A DNA stretch of 64,000 nucleotides from positions 62,001 through 126,000 of the forward strand of contig QKED01000043.1 in NCBI GenBank assembly GCA_003252455.1, given 5' to 3'. This DNA comes from Gammaproteobacteria bacterium. Lineage in GTDB: Bacteria; Pseudomonadota; Gammaproteobacteria; Thiohalomonadales; Thiohalomonadaceae. The position numbers and the translations under genes were made by a program. The stretch's first letter is position 1. Each line of letters starts with the position of its first letter. The notes under the pieces were generated by a model. The model did not search any database, had not been told where the DNA came from, and saw only the letters and a list, made by a program, of their open reading frames with translations. Shown in pieces: positions 31,398 to 40,927 of this stretch.

Positions 31398-31931
31398 AAA
31401 CACGTCTCCCGAGATGGCATGGAAAACAACGAAAAAACCGAAGAGACCATCGCGCAGTCCCCCGTGGGTGCGACGATAGCCGACCAAATTATTCAGGCTT
31501 GAAGCCCCTTAGGCGGGGCCCTATCTCTCCATCGAGGCCCTATGGGCTCGATCCCTGGAGTGGGTGGGGGGAAAGAGGTGCCCCTCCACCAGCCGCAGAC
31601 CCAGGTACCTTCGGGTGACACTCCCTGCCGCCCAACGATCGACCTAAGCCTATTAATGGCAAATATTACCAAATACTTATCCATAATAGTTTCATATAAC
31701 TCCCCGCTTCAGGTCAAGGAAAAGATCTCCCCTCGGGTTCTGTGTGATTCCCCTCCCCTTTCACCTGTTCTCGACACTATTTAGCACCGCGTCAAATATC
31801 GAATCGACGGTCCACCACAGGCCGACAATGGGGTAATCGCGGCCCCGTTTGTACGCGCGAAGACAGGTCTTCGCGTACCACCAACACGCGCTACTTATGT
31901 CATCGACCACACCACGCGGCACCCAACCGGC
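31398..31931. other. Gene-free region upstream of petA with a GC-rich structured segment
   Basis: About 530 bases between divergent petA and the Nif3 family gene transcribed towards it; no credible gene. 31499-31632 is GC-rich and full of complementary segments (see findings). 31640-31800 is AT-rich and the likely promoter region of petABC. A near-perfect inverted repeat, GTACGCGCGAAGAC (31851-31864) with GTCTTCGCGTAC (31867-31878), lies about 55 bases after the Nif3 gene stop and could end that transcript, although no U-tract follows. Confidence 0.6.
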
Positions 31932-32690
31932 TCATGCCGGATTGGCGATTTCCACGAAGTGGTGCTCCAGATCGAATCTCTCCGCCAGGTGGTCGCCCAG
32001 TGCACGTACCCCATAACGTTCGGTGGCGTGGTGACCTGCCGCCAGGTAGTGCACCCCCAGCTCACGCGCCAGGTGTACCACCGGTTCGGAAAGCTCTCCG
32101 CTCAGGTAGAGGTCGACCCCCAACTCGGCGGCCTGGGGCAGGTACCCCTCGGCGCCGCCACTACACCAGGCCACACGTTGCACGCCCCGTTTACCCGCAG
32201 TGATCAGGGTCGGCGTGCGCTCAAGCCGTGCTGCCACGTGCGCAGCGAACCCCTCGGCGCTGTACGCGTTCCGCGTGCGCCCCCACCAGAGCAGACCCTC
32301 CTGCCCACCCACGGCCACCTGTCCCTCCACCTCCAGCTCGAACACCTGTGCCAGTTGGGCGTTGTTACCCAGTTCGGGGTGGATATCGAGCGGCAGGTGA
32401 TAGGCGATGAGGTTGACCTCGGCGACCATCAGTGCCGCCACGCGTCGACGCTTCACCCCGACCAGCTCGGGGCTCTCGCCCTTCCAGAAGTAGCCGTGGT
32501 GCACCAACAGGGCGTCGGCCCCGCGACGCACCGCCTCATCGACCAGGGCCTGACATGCGCTGACCCCAGTGACCAAGCGGCGCACCTCGCCGCGCCCCTC
32601 CACCTGCAGGCCGTTGGGGGCATAGTCACGGATGCGTGCACTCCCGAGCAGCGTATCGAGGTAGTCGATGAGTTGGGTGCGCGTAACCAT
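31932..32690 (-). CDS. Nif3-like dinuclear metal centre protein
   Basis: This 252-residue protein belongs to the Nif3/YbgI family, whose members form hexameric rings with a dinuclear metal site. Many are annotated as GTP cyclohydrolase-type proteins without firm biochemical proof. Metal-binding segments visible are ALLVHHGYFW, IAYHLPLDIHPELGNNAQL, and AAGHHATERYG near the C-terminus. The start is the ATG at 32690. The gene is divergent from the algW/degS protease gene, an arrangement also known in Pseudomonas. Confidence 0.88.
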   Translation of the reverse strand: MVTRTQLIDYLDTLLGSARIRDYAPNGLQVEGRGEVRRLVTGVSACQALVDEAVRRGADALLVHHGYFWKGESPELVGVKRRRVAALMVAEVNLIAYHLPLDIHPELGNNAQLAQVFELEVEGQVAVGGQEGLLWWGRTRNAYSAEGFAAHVAARLERTPTLITAGKRGVQRVAWCSGGAEGYLPQAAELGVDLYLSGELSEPVVHLARELGVHYLAAGHHATERYGVRALGDHLAERFDLEHHFVEIANPA

Positions 32691-32775
32691 AGGCCGACCT
32701 CCGGGGCTGAGTTAAGATGGGCGTAGATTATCGCAAACCCCCTTGCGGCTGTCGTCCGGGGGCCTCGGAGCCGAC

Positions 32776-33912
<1,137 letters not shown>

Positions 33913-34046
33913 ACGCCCCGCCACTCGGGCCGACCTGCCGCTCAGTCCCCCCTTCCAAGACCCTGCATCCCACCCTCGTACGCGGCCCGATACCGTGCGA
34001 GAGCGCCTGCACCCCGAAGCGTATTTTGCCGCGCGCCAAAATAGAA

Positions 34047-34078
34047 AGGGCCCGGTCGACTCGCATCGACCGGGCCCT
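34047..34078. terminator. Terminator between algW and the giant lipoprotein gene
   Basis: A 13-bp perfect stem (AGGGCCCGGTCGA at 34047-34059 and its complement at 34066-34078) with a 6-base loop lies between two convergent genes. No long U-tract is present on either side. Confidence 0.7.
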
Positions 34079-34104
34079 CTACCCCTCAAAGGGGGTGCGG
34101 TTGC

Positions 34105-37100
34105 TTATTGGACGTTGTCGTAGAGCATCTGGAAGGCCTGGGCGGGCAGTGCGAACTGCGCCTCCTCGGTCCCCGCAGCGGTGCTGCTACCGATACGAAC
34201 GAGGCCGTCGGGTAGACCCAGGATCAACTCCTCACCCGGGTCCATCTCCAGATAGTCACCCATGCCGGCCACTTGGATCACCCCCACATTGAGGATGGTG
34301 AAGCGACTGTAGGTGGTGGTTCCGATAGGGTTGAGCCCACTGGAGCAGCCGTTGCAACGGTCGTAGAGGTTCACCCCACCACTGGCGGAGTCGAACTGAC
34401 CGTAGTAGTCCATACCATTGTTAGTGCCGAGATAGACATAGTTGGCACTGTTCTCCACCTGGTCGAGGGTGGTGGTATTGCTGCTGAATACCCCGTCTAC
34501 GTCGACGCTGTAGGCGACGGTGCAGTTGTTGGCGAGCGAGGTATTGGTGCAGCTATTGATCCGCAGGGAGTAGCCGGTGGACGCCTGCAGCACATGCAGT
34601 TGCAACAACTCGGAGCCGACGGGGAAGCGCAGGCTGGCATCGGCCATGTGGCTGGCCCAGGCGGTGGGGAACACGCGTGCCATCAGGTCACCGCTCAGGT
34701 CCATGCTATCGAAGGTGACCTGGATGCCATCGAAGACGTTACCTGCACTGTCGACCATAGTCAGGTCGACATAGCCCTCGAAGATGGAGTCGACACGCGG
34801 GTACGTACTGCTGTTGACCCAGCCGTTGGCGGCACTGAGCATCCACTCGGGCTCCTGAGCGCGGGTGACGAAGCCACCGTTGACCAGGTCCCACTCCATT
34901 TCGGATTCGTTGATGGTGTTACCCACCATCTGAATCACGCTGTACGCCGGTACCTCCACCTGATTGTAGGTGTTGTAGTCGTACTGAGAGCGACTGCGCA
35001 CCATGGTGAGTCCGGCGGTGAGCAGGTCACTGATGTGGGTGTCATCGGTGACCGGCGTGCCGTTGTAGCTGACGGCGGTCGGCATGGAGGCCCCCTGCAG
35101 CAACATACCACCGTAGTATGTGGTATCGCCGCCGTAGTGGTCGGTCAACTCCACATCGGCGTAAACGCCATTGAACATGCCGAAGGTGGTACGCATGGAG
35201 GCGACCATCATCCCATCCGCCGGTTCGTAGAGGTCGATACCGAGACTCATCGAGCCTTCGCTATAGTCGTAGACCCCACAAGTGAAGCCATCGAACGAAC
35301 TCCCGCTCGGGGCGATGATCTCGCAGAAGGCGTTGTAGTAGTCCGCGGTGCTGAGCTGCAGGCTGAGGACGAAGTCGGTGCTGCCATCGCCATCGTAGTC
35401 CACGTCGAAGTCACCGAGCACACCAGGGTAGATCTGCGCCCAGTCACTCTGGGCGAAGGCCTTGACGCTCGGCTCGGTGTCGTTGCCGACGGTGGAACGA
35501 CGACGCAGCTTGCCACCATTGAACATATCGATGTGGTAGAGCTTCGGTAGTACCTCTTGACCACCGTTGCTGCACAGACGGGTCTGGGTCACCAGGGAGT
35601 CGTCATCCACGCTGCTCGGTTCGAGCAGTACGCACTCACTGTCGCTACCGGACAGAGGCATCCACTCGGCCAGCAGGGAGATGCTGCCCGGGAAGAAGCC
35701 GGCAAAGTAGTAGTTGCCGAGGTCGTCCTGCATGAACACATCGCTGCCGTTGAGCTTGACGCTGGTATGGTCCACGACGCTGGTCACGTAGTCCATGGCG
35801 CGGGCGGCGAAGTCGTAGCTGGCCATGAGCACATCGTCACCGTTGCCGAGCACACCATCCACGCTATCCACCACGTTGATCACGTAGGGGCTGTTGTCGG
35901 TCAGGGTCGAGAGGTTGCAGCTGATGGAGCTGTAGCGACTGCTCTGGAACTGCTCGGCGGCCGGGTCGGGCAGGTACTGGTAGGCACGCATCACGCTGAT
36001 GTTGCTCTCGGCAGCGGCAAAACGGGTGCTGCAGCCGGGGGTACCGTTGACCGTCATGAACAGGTTCTCCAGCTTGCCACTACGCATGGTCGGCGGGCTG
36101 AGCAGGCCGATCACCACACTGTGGCTGCCATCCTCCTTGGTCAGCATGCGGGTGTAGGGTTGCGTATCCACGTGGCGTGCATAGAGGTCCGCATCGAACT
36201 CCTCGATGCTGTCGGGGGTCACTGCACTCATGTCCAGTGGCAGCGTGGCGGCATCGTAGTTGCCTGCGTAGTGGCGCGTCACCTCCTCTTGATAGAGGAT
36301 CATGGTCGGACCACTGCTATCGCCCGGGGCCCGCACGAACATGCCAGTGTAGCGGGCGACCATATCCTCCAACTCATCGAGGCTGCCGTCGCCGTTATTG
36401 TCGACCAGCTCCTGTGAGTGGCTCAGGAAGGAGAAGTGACCGGTCATCGGGTCCATGACGAAGTCACTCCAGGTCTCGTACTGGGTATTCTCGCCAGAGG
36501 CGACTGCCAGCTCACCTCCCGCCATTTCCAGTTGGAAGGAGAGCGCCTTTTGCACAGAACCCTCGTTGGATTTGGCCACCATCTCGGCCTCGAACACACC
36601 GTTGTAGTCCTCATCACCGCTATGGGTGTAGAGGAACTCGCCCGTGTAGCTGTAGCTGGTCTGACACTCGGCCACGAGCTGGGCGTTACGGTCGGTGACA
36701 TCCGCCGTACCCGTCACTGAGCCATCGGGGCTGAGGGTACCGTAGACGGCGATGAGGTCGCTGTTGCCGAGCGAGCCATCCACTAGGCTGTTGTGGTCGG
36801 CACTGCCGTCGGCGAAGAAGCTGCCAGTAGCGTGGGTGATGCCGCCGGCCAGGGTGTCGCCGTTGGAGGTGCTGAAGGTCAGGCCGGACGCATCCTCGTC
36901 GAGGCTGAAGTAGACCACCTTGATCTCGCCCACGGCATCTTCACACACGCCTCCATTCTTCGGGGTGGCGGAGGTCACGGTGAAGTCGGCACGCCAGACG
37001 CCCCGCACCACGTCACTGACGCTGACATGGACACTGGCGCTCGCCGTGGCCTGACCATCACTGATGGTATAGGTGAAGCTGTCGTCACCGGAGAAGCCAC

Positions 37101-40100
37101 TGGCCGGGGTGTAGACCACGCTGGTGCCGTCGATGGAGACGGTGCCATGCCCCGGGGTACCGACGGCGGAGACACTCAGGCTACCGTTCTCCAGGTCGCT
37201 GTCGTTGGCCAGCACCTCGATGGTGACCGAGTTACCCTGCATCACACTGGCCTGGTCGTCGACCGCCACGGGGGCATCGTTGACCGGGGTGACGGTGATG
37301 TGGACGGTGGCCTCAGCGGTGAGGCCACCACTGTCCTCGATGCTGTAGATGAAGCTGTCGCTACCGTTGAAGTTGGCCACCGGGGTGTAGACATAGTAGT
37401 CACCCTGCAGGACCAGACTGCCCATCTCGGGCATGGCCACCACGCTCACCAGGGTCCCGGCAGCGATGGTGTCCTCCTCGTCGGAATCGTTCACCAGCAC
37501 CTGCTGGACGATGTTCATCTGCAGTTGGCCATCCTCGGCGACGCTGAACTGATCGTCCACCGCCACCGGGGTGTCGTTCACCGGCAGCACGTTGACGCTG
37601 ACCTGTGCGGTCGCCGTCTTGCCCTGGTTGTCGACGATCACGTAGCTGAAGCTGTCAGTACCGTAGAAGTTGGCGGCCGGGGTGTACTCGACGGCGATGG
37701 CGTAGCCACTCTCCGGCGGGTGCAGGGCGGTGGTGCCATGACTGCCGTTGGTGGCCGACTGCACGTAGATCGTGCCCTGGTTGGTGTCGTAGTCGTTGTT
37801 CAGCACATCGACGAAGATCATCGTGTCTTCGTTACCCTCGGCACTGTCGTCACGCGCCACCGGGGCATCGTCACAGGCATCGCCCACACCGTTGGCGTTG
37901 AGGTCGGCCTGATCCTGATTGCTCACCAGAGGGCAGTTGTCGCTGGTATCGGGGGTGCCGTCGTTGTCGTCGTCCGGGTCGCAGACATTACCGAGCGCAT
38001 CATCGTCGGTGTTGAGCTGATCGAGATTGGCGACCGTCGGGCAGTTGTCCAGCGGGTCGGAGATGCCATCCCCGTCGGTGTCGACGTCACAGGCGTTACC
38101 GATGCCGTTGCGGTCGGTGTCGGCCTGGTCCGGGTTGGCCACCAGCGGGCAGTTGTCACCCTCGTCGAGCACGCTGTCGTTGTCGTCATCGTCGTCGCAG
38201 GCGTTGCCGGCGGCATCGGTGTCGCTGTTGAGCTGATCGGCGTTGGCGGTGAGCGGGCAGTTGTCGCTGGCATCGCCCACGGTGTCCTCATCGGTGTCGG
38301 CCAGTTCGGGGTTGGTGCCGAGGAGCTCCTCTTGGGTGTTGCTCAGGCCGTCACCATCGATGTCGTCGTCGCACACATCGCCCTTACCGTCGCTGTCCAT
38401 ATCCTCCTGGCCTGGGTTGTAGACGGTGGAGCAGTTGTCGCCCTTGTCACCGACCCCATCGTGGTCCACGTCACTGCTCTCGTTGGGGTCGAGCGGGAAG
38501 GGATCCTGGCTGTCGTTGACGCCGTCACCATCGGTGTCGGCCTTCAGCGGGTTGGTGCCCATCTCCACCTCGGCGCCGTCGGAGAGGCCGTCACCGTCGG
38601 TGTCTTTCACCAGCGGCTTGGTGCCGTAACCCTTCTCGGCCGTGTCGCTCAGACCGTCGTCATCGTCATCGGTATCGGCGTTATTGCCGATGCCATCCTT
38701 ATCGGTGTCGACGGACTCGTTCTTGTCGAGCGGGAAGGCGTCGTTCTTGTCGCTGACGCCATCCGCATCGGTGTCGCGATTGAGCGGGTTGGTGCCCTTG
38801 GTGGCCTCTTCGGTATCGCTCAGACCATCGTTGTCGTCGTCGGTATCGGCGTTGTCACCGATGCCGTCCTTGTCGGTGTCACGGCTCTCGGAGGCGTCGA
38901 GCGGGAAGGGGTCCTCAGCATTGACCACCTCGTCACCGTCGATGTCGTCATCGCAGGCGTTACCCTTGCCATCGTTATCCATGTCGAGCTGCAGCGGGTT
39001 GGCGCGCAGCGGGCAGTTGTCCACACCGTTGCTCTTGCCGTCGCCGTCGAGGTCACCCTCGGGACCATCGTCGCAGGCGTCGCCGATGCCGTTGCTGTCG
39101 CTATCGGCCTGGCTGGCATTCGCGGCGGCGGGGCAGTTATCGAAACCGTCGTAGACGCCATCGCCATCGGTGTCGTCTTTGACCAGCGGGTGCGCATCCT
39201 CCTCGTCGAGGATGCCGTCGTTGTCGTCGTCGCTGTCGGCGTTGTTACCCACACCGTCGCCATCGGTGTCGACGCTCTCGAGCGGGTCGAGGGGGAAGGC
39301 GTCGAGGATGTTGAGCACGCCATCGCCGTCCAGATCGGGATTGGTCTCGGCCGGCTTGGTGGCAATGGTGCTGTTGGTGTCGAGCGTGGTGGTCACCGTG
39401 GCGCCGGTGCTGGCCTTCTCGCCATCGATCACCGCCTTGGTGCTCCCCACCAGGGTATTGGTATTGGGGATGGTGAGGTTGTTGGGGTCGGCATCGAGCA
39501 CGTCGATGTGCTCTCCGACCACACCGCCATCATCACCGATGATGCCGTCGGTGAGGTCGGCAACCAGCTCGCTGAGCACGGCGTCGGCGTCGGAGCCGCT
39601 GGCGCGCTGGCCCATTTCGTAGGCCACCGCGGTGAGCGCCTCGACCGCGCCACGATAGAGGGCCGTGGCCTCCTGCTCTTCGGCGGTGTCGGTGTCGCTG
39701 GTGAGTAGTGGCGGGGTCTGGAAGATGTCGATGTCACTGGTGACACCGAAGCCGAGGGTGGAGGTGACCTGCCCGGCGGCGGTCTCCAGCTCGGTAAGGA
39801 ACTCGGCCACGCTGCCGTTACCGTCGGCGTTGGTGCGGGCCAGGGCCAGATCCACGGCCATGGTGGTCAGGGGGGTGGCGTAGATGCGCTTGAGGCCGTT
39901 GATCTCCTCCTGACGCACCACGCTGCGCAGCACGGTGATCACCGGGTACTGACCCGTGGTGAGGTCGGTGGTGCCTGCGTTGGCGCGATACTCGATGATG
40001 AACGGCGGGGTCGCGCCGGCGGGGACCACGACGCCGCTCAGCTGGGCCTGGCTGTCGGTGGTACCGGTATCGATCGGGGTGCTCGCCATCACCAGGGTGG

Positions 40101-40314
40101 TGCCGCTCACCTGCAGCGGATAGAGGGCCACATCGGCCCCCACCAGCGGGCCTTTGACCACGCTGCCGGAGAGCGAGACGCCTTGGGTTTGCGAGGTGCC
40201 ACCGCCACCGCCACCGCCGCCACAAGCGGTGAGCAGTAAGGCCAGAGAGACGGCAGCGCCGACGCGCGCGCCACTGGCCAGTGAGCGGAACGAGATCTGA
40301 GACTTATCGTTCAT
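34105..40314 (-). CDS. Giant surface lipoprotein with calcium-binding repeats and cadherin-like domains
   Basis: 2069 residues from the ATG at 40314 (ribosome site GGGAAG). Lipoprotein signal with LTAC and lipidated Cys at 31, followed by eight Gly. +2 is not Asp, so outer-membrane sorting is expected. Residues 45-320 form a module shared with the 858-residue protein (GVSLSGSVVKGP ... YATPLTTMAVD). Residues about 327-818 are Asp-rich thrombospondin-type-3-like repeats (DxDxDG), with seven DNC motifs (six DNCP, one DNCS). Residues about 817-1102 hold three cadherin-like tandem domains (each ending near ANFYGTDSFSYVI, ANFNGSDSFIYSI, SGFSGDDSFTYTI). Residues 1103-2069 match nothing I recognise. 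Calcium-stabilised adhesion or matrix binding is plausible by analogy only. It is divergent from the 858-residue gene. Confidence 0.85.
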   Translation of the reverse strand: MNDKSQISFRSLASGARVGAAVSLALLLTACGGGGGGGGTSQTQGVSLSGSVVKGPLVGADVALYPLQVSGTTLVMASTPIDTGTTDSQAQLSGVVVPAGATPPFIIEYRANAGTTDLTTGQYPVITVLRSVVRQEEINGLKRIYATPLTTMAVDLALARTNADGNGSVAEFLTELETAAGQVTSTLGFGVTSDIDIFQTPPLLTSDTDTAEEQEATALYRGAVEALTAVAYEMGQRASGSDADAVLSELVADLTDGIIGDDGGVVGEHIDVLDADPNNLTIPNTNTLVGSTKAVIDGEKASTGATVTTTLDTNSTIATKPAETNPDLDGDGVLNILDAFPLDPLESVDTDGDGVGNNADSDDDNDGILDEEDAHPLVKDDTDGDGVYDGFDNCPAAANASQADSDSNGIGDACDDGPEGDLDGDGKSNGVDNCPLRANPLQLDMDNDGKGNACDDDIDGDEVVNAEDPFPLDASESRDTDKDGIGDNADTDDDNDGLSDTEEATKGTNPLNRDTDADGVSDKNDAFPLDKNESVDTDKDGIGNNADTDDDDDGLSDTAEKGYGTKPLVKDTDGDGLSDGAEVEMGTNPLKADTDGDGVNDSQDPFPLDPNESSDVDHDGVGDKGDNCSTVYNPGQEDMDSDGKGDVCDDDIDGDGLSNTQEELLGTNPELADTDEDTVGDASDNCPLTANADQLNSDTDAAGNACDDDDDNDSVLDEGDNCPLVANPDQADTDRNGIGNACDVDTDGDGISDPLDNCPTVANLDQLNTDDDALGNVCDPDDDNDGTPDTSDNCPLVSNQDQADLNANGVGDACDDAPVARDDSAEGNEDTMIFVDVLNNDYDTNQGTIYVQSATNGSHGTTALHPPESGYAIAVEYTPAANFYGTDSFSYVIVDNQGKTATAQVSVNVLPVNDTPVAVDDQFSVAEDGQLQMNIVQQVLVNDSDEEDTIAAGTLVSVVAMPEMGSLVLQGDYYVYTPVANFNGSDSFIYSIEDSGGLTAEATVHITVTPVNDAPVAVDDQASVMQGNSVTIEVLANDSDLENGSLSVSAVGTPGHGTVSIDGTSVVYTPASGFSGDDSFTYTISDGQATASASVHVSVSDVVRGVWRADFTVTSATPKNGGVCEDAVGEIKVVYFSLDEDASGLTFSTSNGDTLAGGITHATGSFFADGSADHNSLVDGSLGNSDLIAVYGTLSPDGSVTGTADVTDRNAQLVAECQTSYSYTGEFLYTHSGDEDYNGVFEAEMVAKSNEGSVQKALSFQLEMAGGELAVASGENTQYETWSDFVMDPMTGHFSFLSHSQELVDNNGDGSLDELEDMVARYTGMFVRAPGDSSGPTMILYQEEVTRHYAGNYDAATLPLDMSAVTPDSIEEFDADLYARHVDTQPYTRMLTKEDGSHSVVIGLLSPPTMRSGKLENLFMTVNGTPGCSTRFAAAESNISVMRAYQYLPDPAAEQFQSSRYSSISCNLSTLTDNSPYVINVVDSVDGVLGNGDDVLMASYDFAARAMDYVTSVVDHTSVKLNGSDVFMQDDLGNYYFAGFFPGSISLLAEWMPLSGSDSECVLLEPSSVDDDSLVTQTRLCSNGGQEVLPKLYHIDMFNGGKLRRRSTVGNDTEPSVKAFAQSDWAQIYPGVLGDFDVDYDGDGSTDFVLSLQLSTADYYNAFCEIIAPSGSSFDGFTCGVYDYSEGSMSLGIDLYEPADGMMVASMRTTFGMFNGVYADVELTDHYGGDTTYYGGMLLQGASMPTAVSYNGTPVTDDTHISDLLTAGLTMVRSRSQYDYNTYNQVEVPAYSVIQMVGNTINESEMEWDLVNGGFVTRAQEPEWMLSAANGWVNSSTYPRVDSIFEGYVDLTMVDSAGNVFDGIQVTFDSMDLSGDLMARVFPTAWASHMADASLRFPVGSELLQLHVLQASTGYSLRINSCTNTSLANNCTVAYSVDVDGVFSSNTTTLDQVENSANYVYLGTNNGMDYYGQFDSASGGVNLYDRCNGCSSGLNPIGTTTYSRFTILNVGVIQVAGMGDYLEMDPGEELILGLPDGLVRIGSSTAAGTEEAQFALPAQAFQMLYDNVQ

Positions 40315-40927
40315 CGAATCACTTCCCCCATGTGCACATGGATGTCTATAAAGTTGAGATGACTGCAAGGGACACGCCTCCGCCAAGGCGGAGAGCGATG
40401 AGATTAGCTTGGGCGAGTGTCAGGTTTATGAGTAAGAGGAGCACCCGACAACGGGTGAGATGATCCCACTCCGTACCTCAATTTAAGACTACGCCATAAC
40501 TAGGCGCAATGCGATGCCGCCAGGGGTAAAACAGTGTCGCGTCGGCGCAGAAAAATATGGGTATTTTTCCCACAAAAGCACACCCCTTAATTTACACATC
40601 CACCCATCTCTGCTCACGATCGTTTTTGTGTGGAATGGACGCCAACCCTTGTGCACGTAGAGGCGAGGCGCAAAGATCGCCTCGACCATGCATTAGCAAG
40701 TGCTGATCAACCCCTCCAACAACCTAGGAATAATAGTTAGGCTATCCTAACCGTCGACCTCGGTCGATCGCTACGTATAGGCAAATTTCCGGGCCTCGGA
40801 AAAACCACCCGAACAGACCTACATAAGCCAGCAGCAATCACCTACAAGACTTACGCGCACATAGTGTATCCAAACTTGTTACCCTCCTGCATCTGTCAAA
40901 CGACCACATCATCTGTAGGAGAAGTCC
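40315..40927. other. Divergent intergenic region between the two large lipoprotein genes
   Basis: 613 bases without a credible gene, AT-richer than its surroundings. It must contain promoters for the giant lipoprotein gene (left) and the 858-residue lipoprotein gene (right). A palindrome GTTAGG-CTAT-CCTAAC (40736-40751) is followed at once by CGACC-TC-GGTCG (40755-40766), both possible operators. I cannot assign a convincing -35/-10 pair on either strand. Confidence 0.55.

Noticed and set aside
31493-31684. 63-codon minus-strand frame upstream of petA
   Set aside because: It lies in the GC-rich structured segment, lacks a ribosome site and has no protein-like features.
37900-39300. Possible CRISPR array or tandem DNA repeat
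   Set aside because: The regularity comes from codons of the Asp-rich calcium-binding repeats; units vary in length and sequence and there are no spacers.
36793-39708. 971-codon open frame on the plus strand
   Set aside because: It is antisense to the DxDxDG and cadherin-like repeats of the giant lipoprotein gene. High GC and repeat periodicity keep the opposite strand open, and the translation is a monotonous Val/Gly/Ala repeat without known features.
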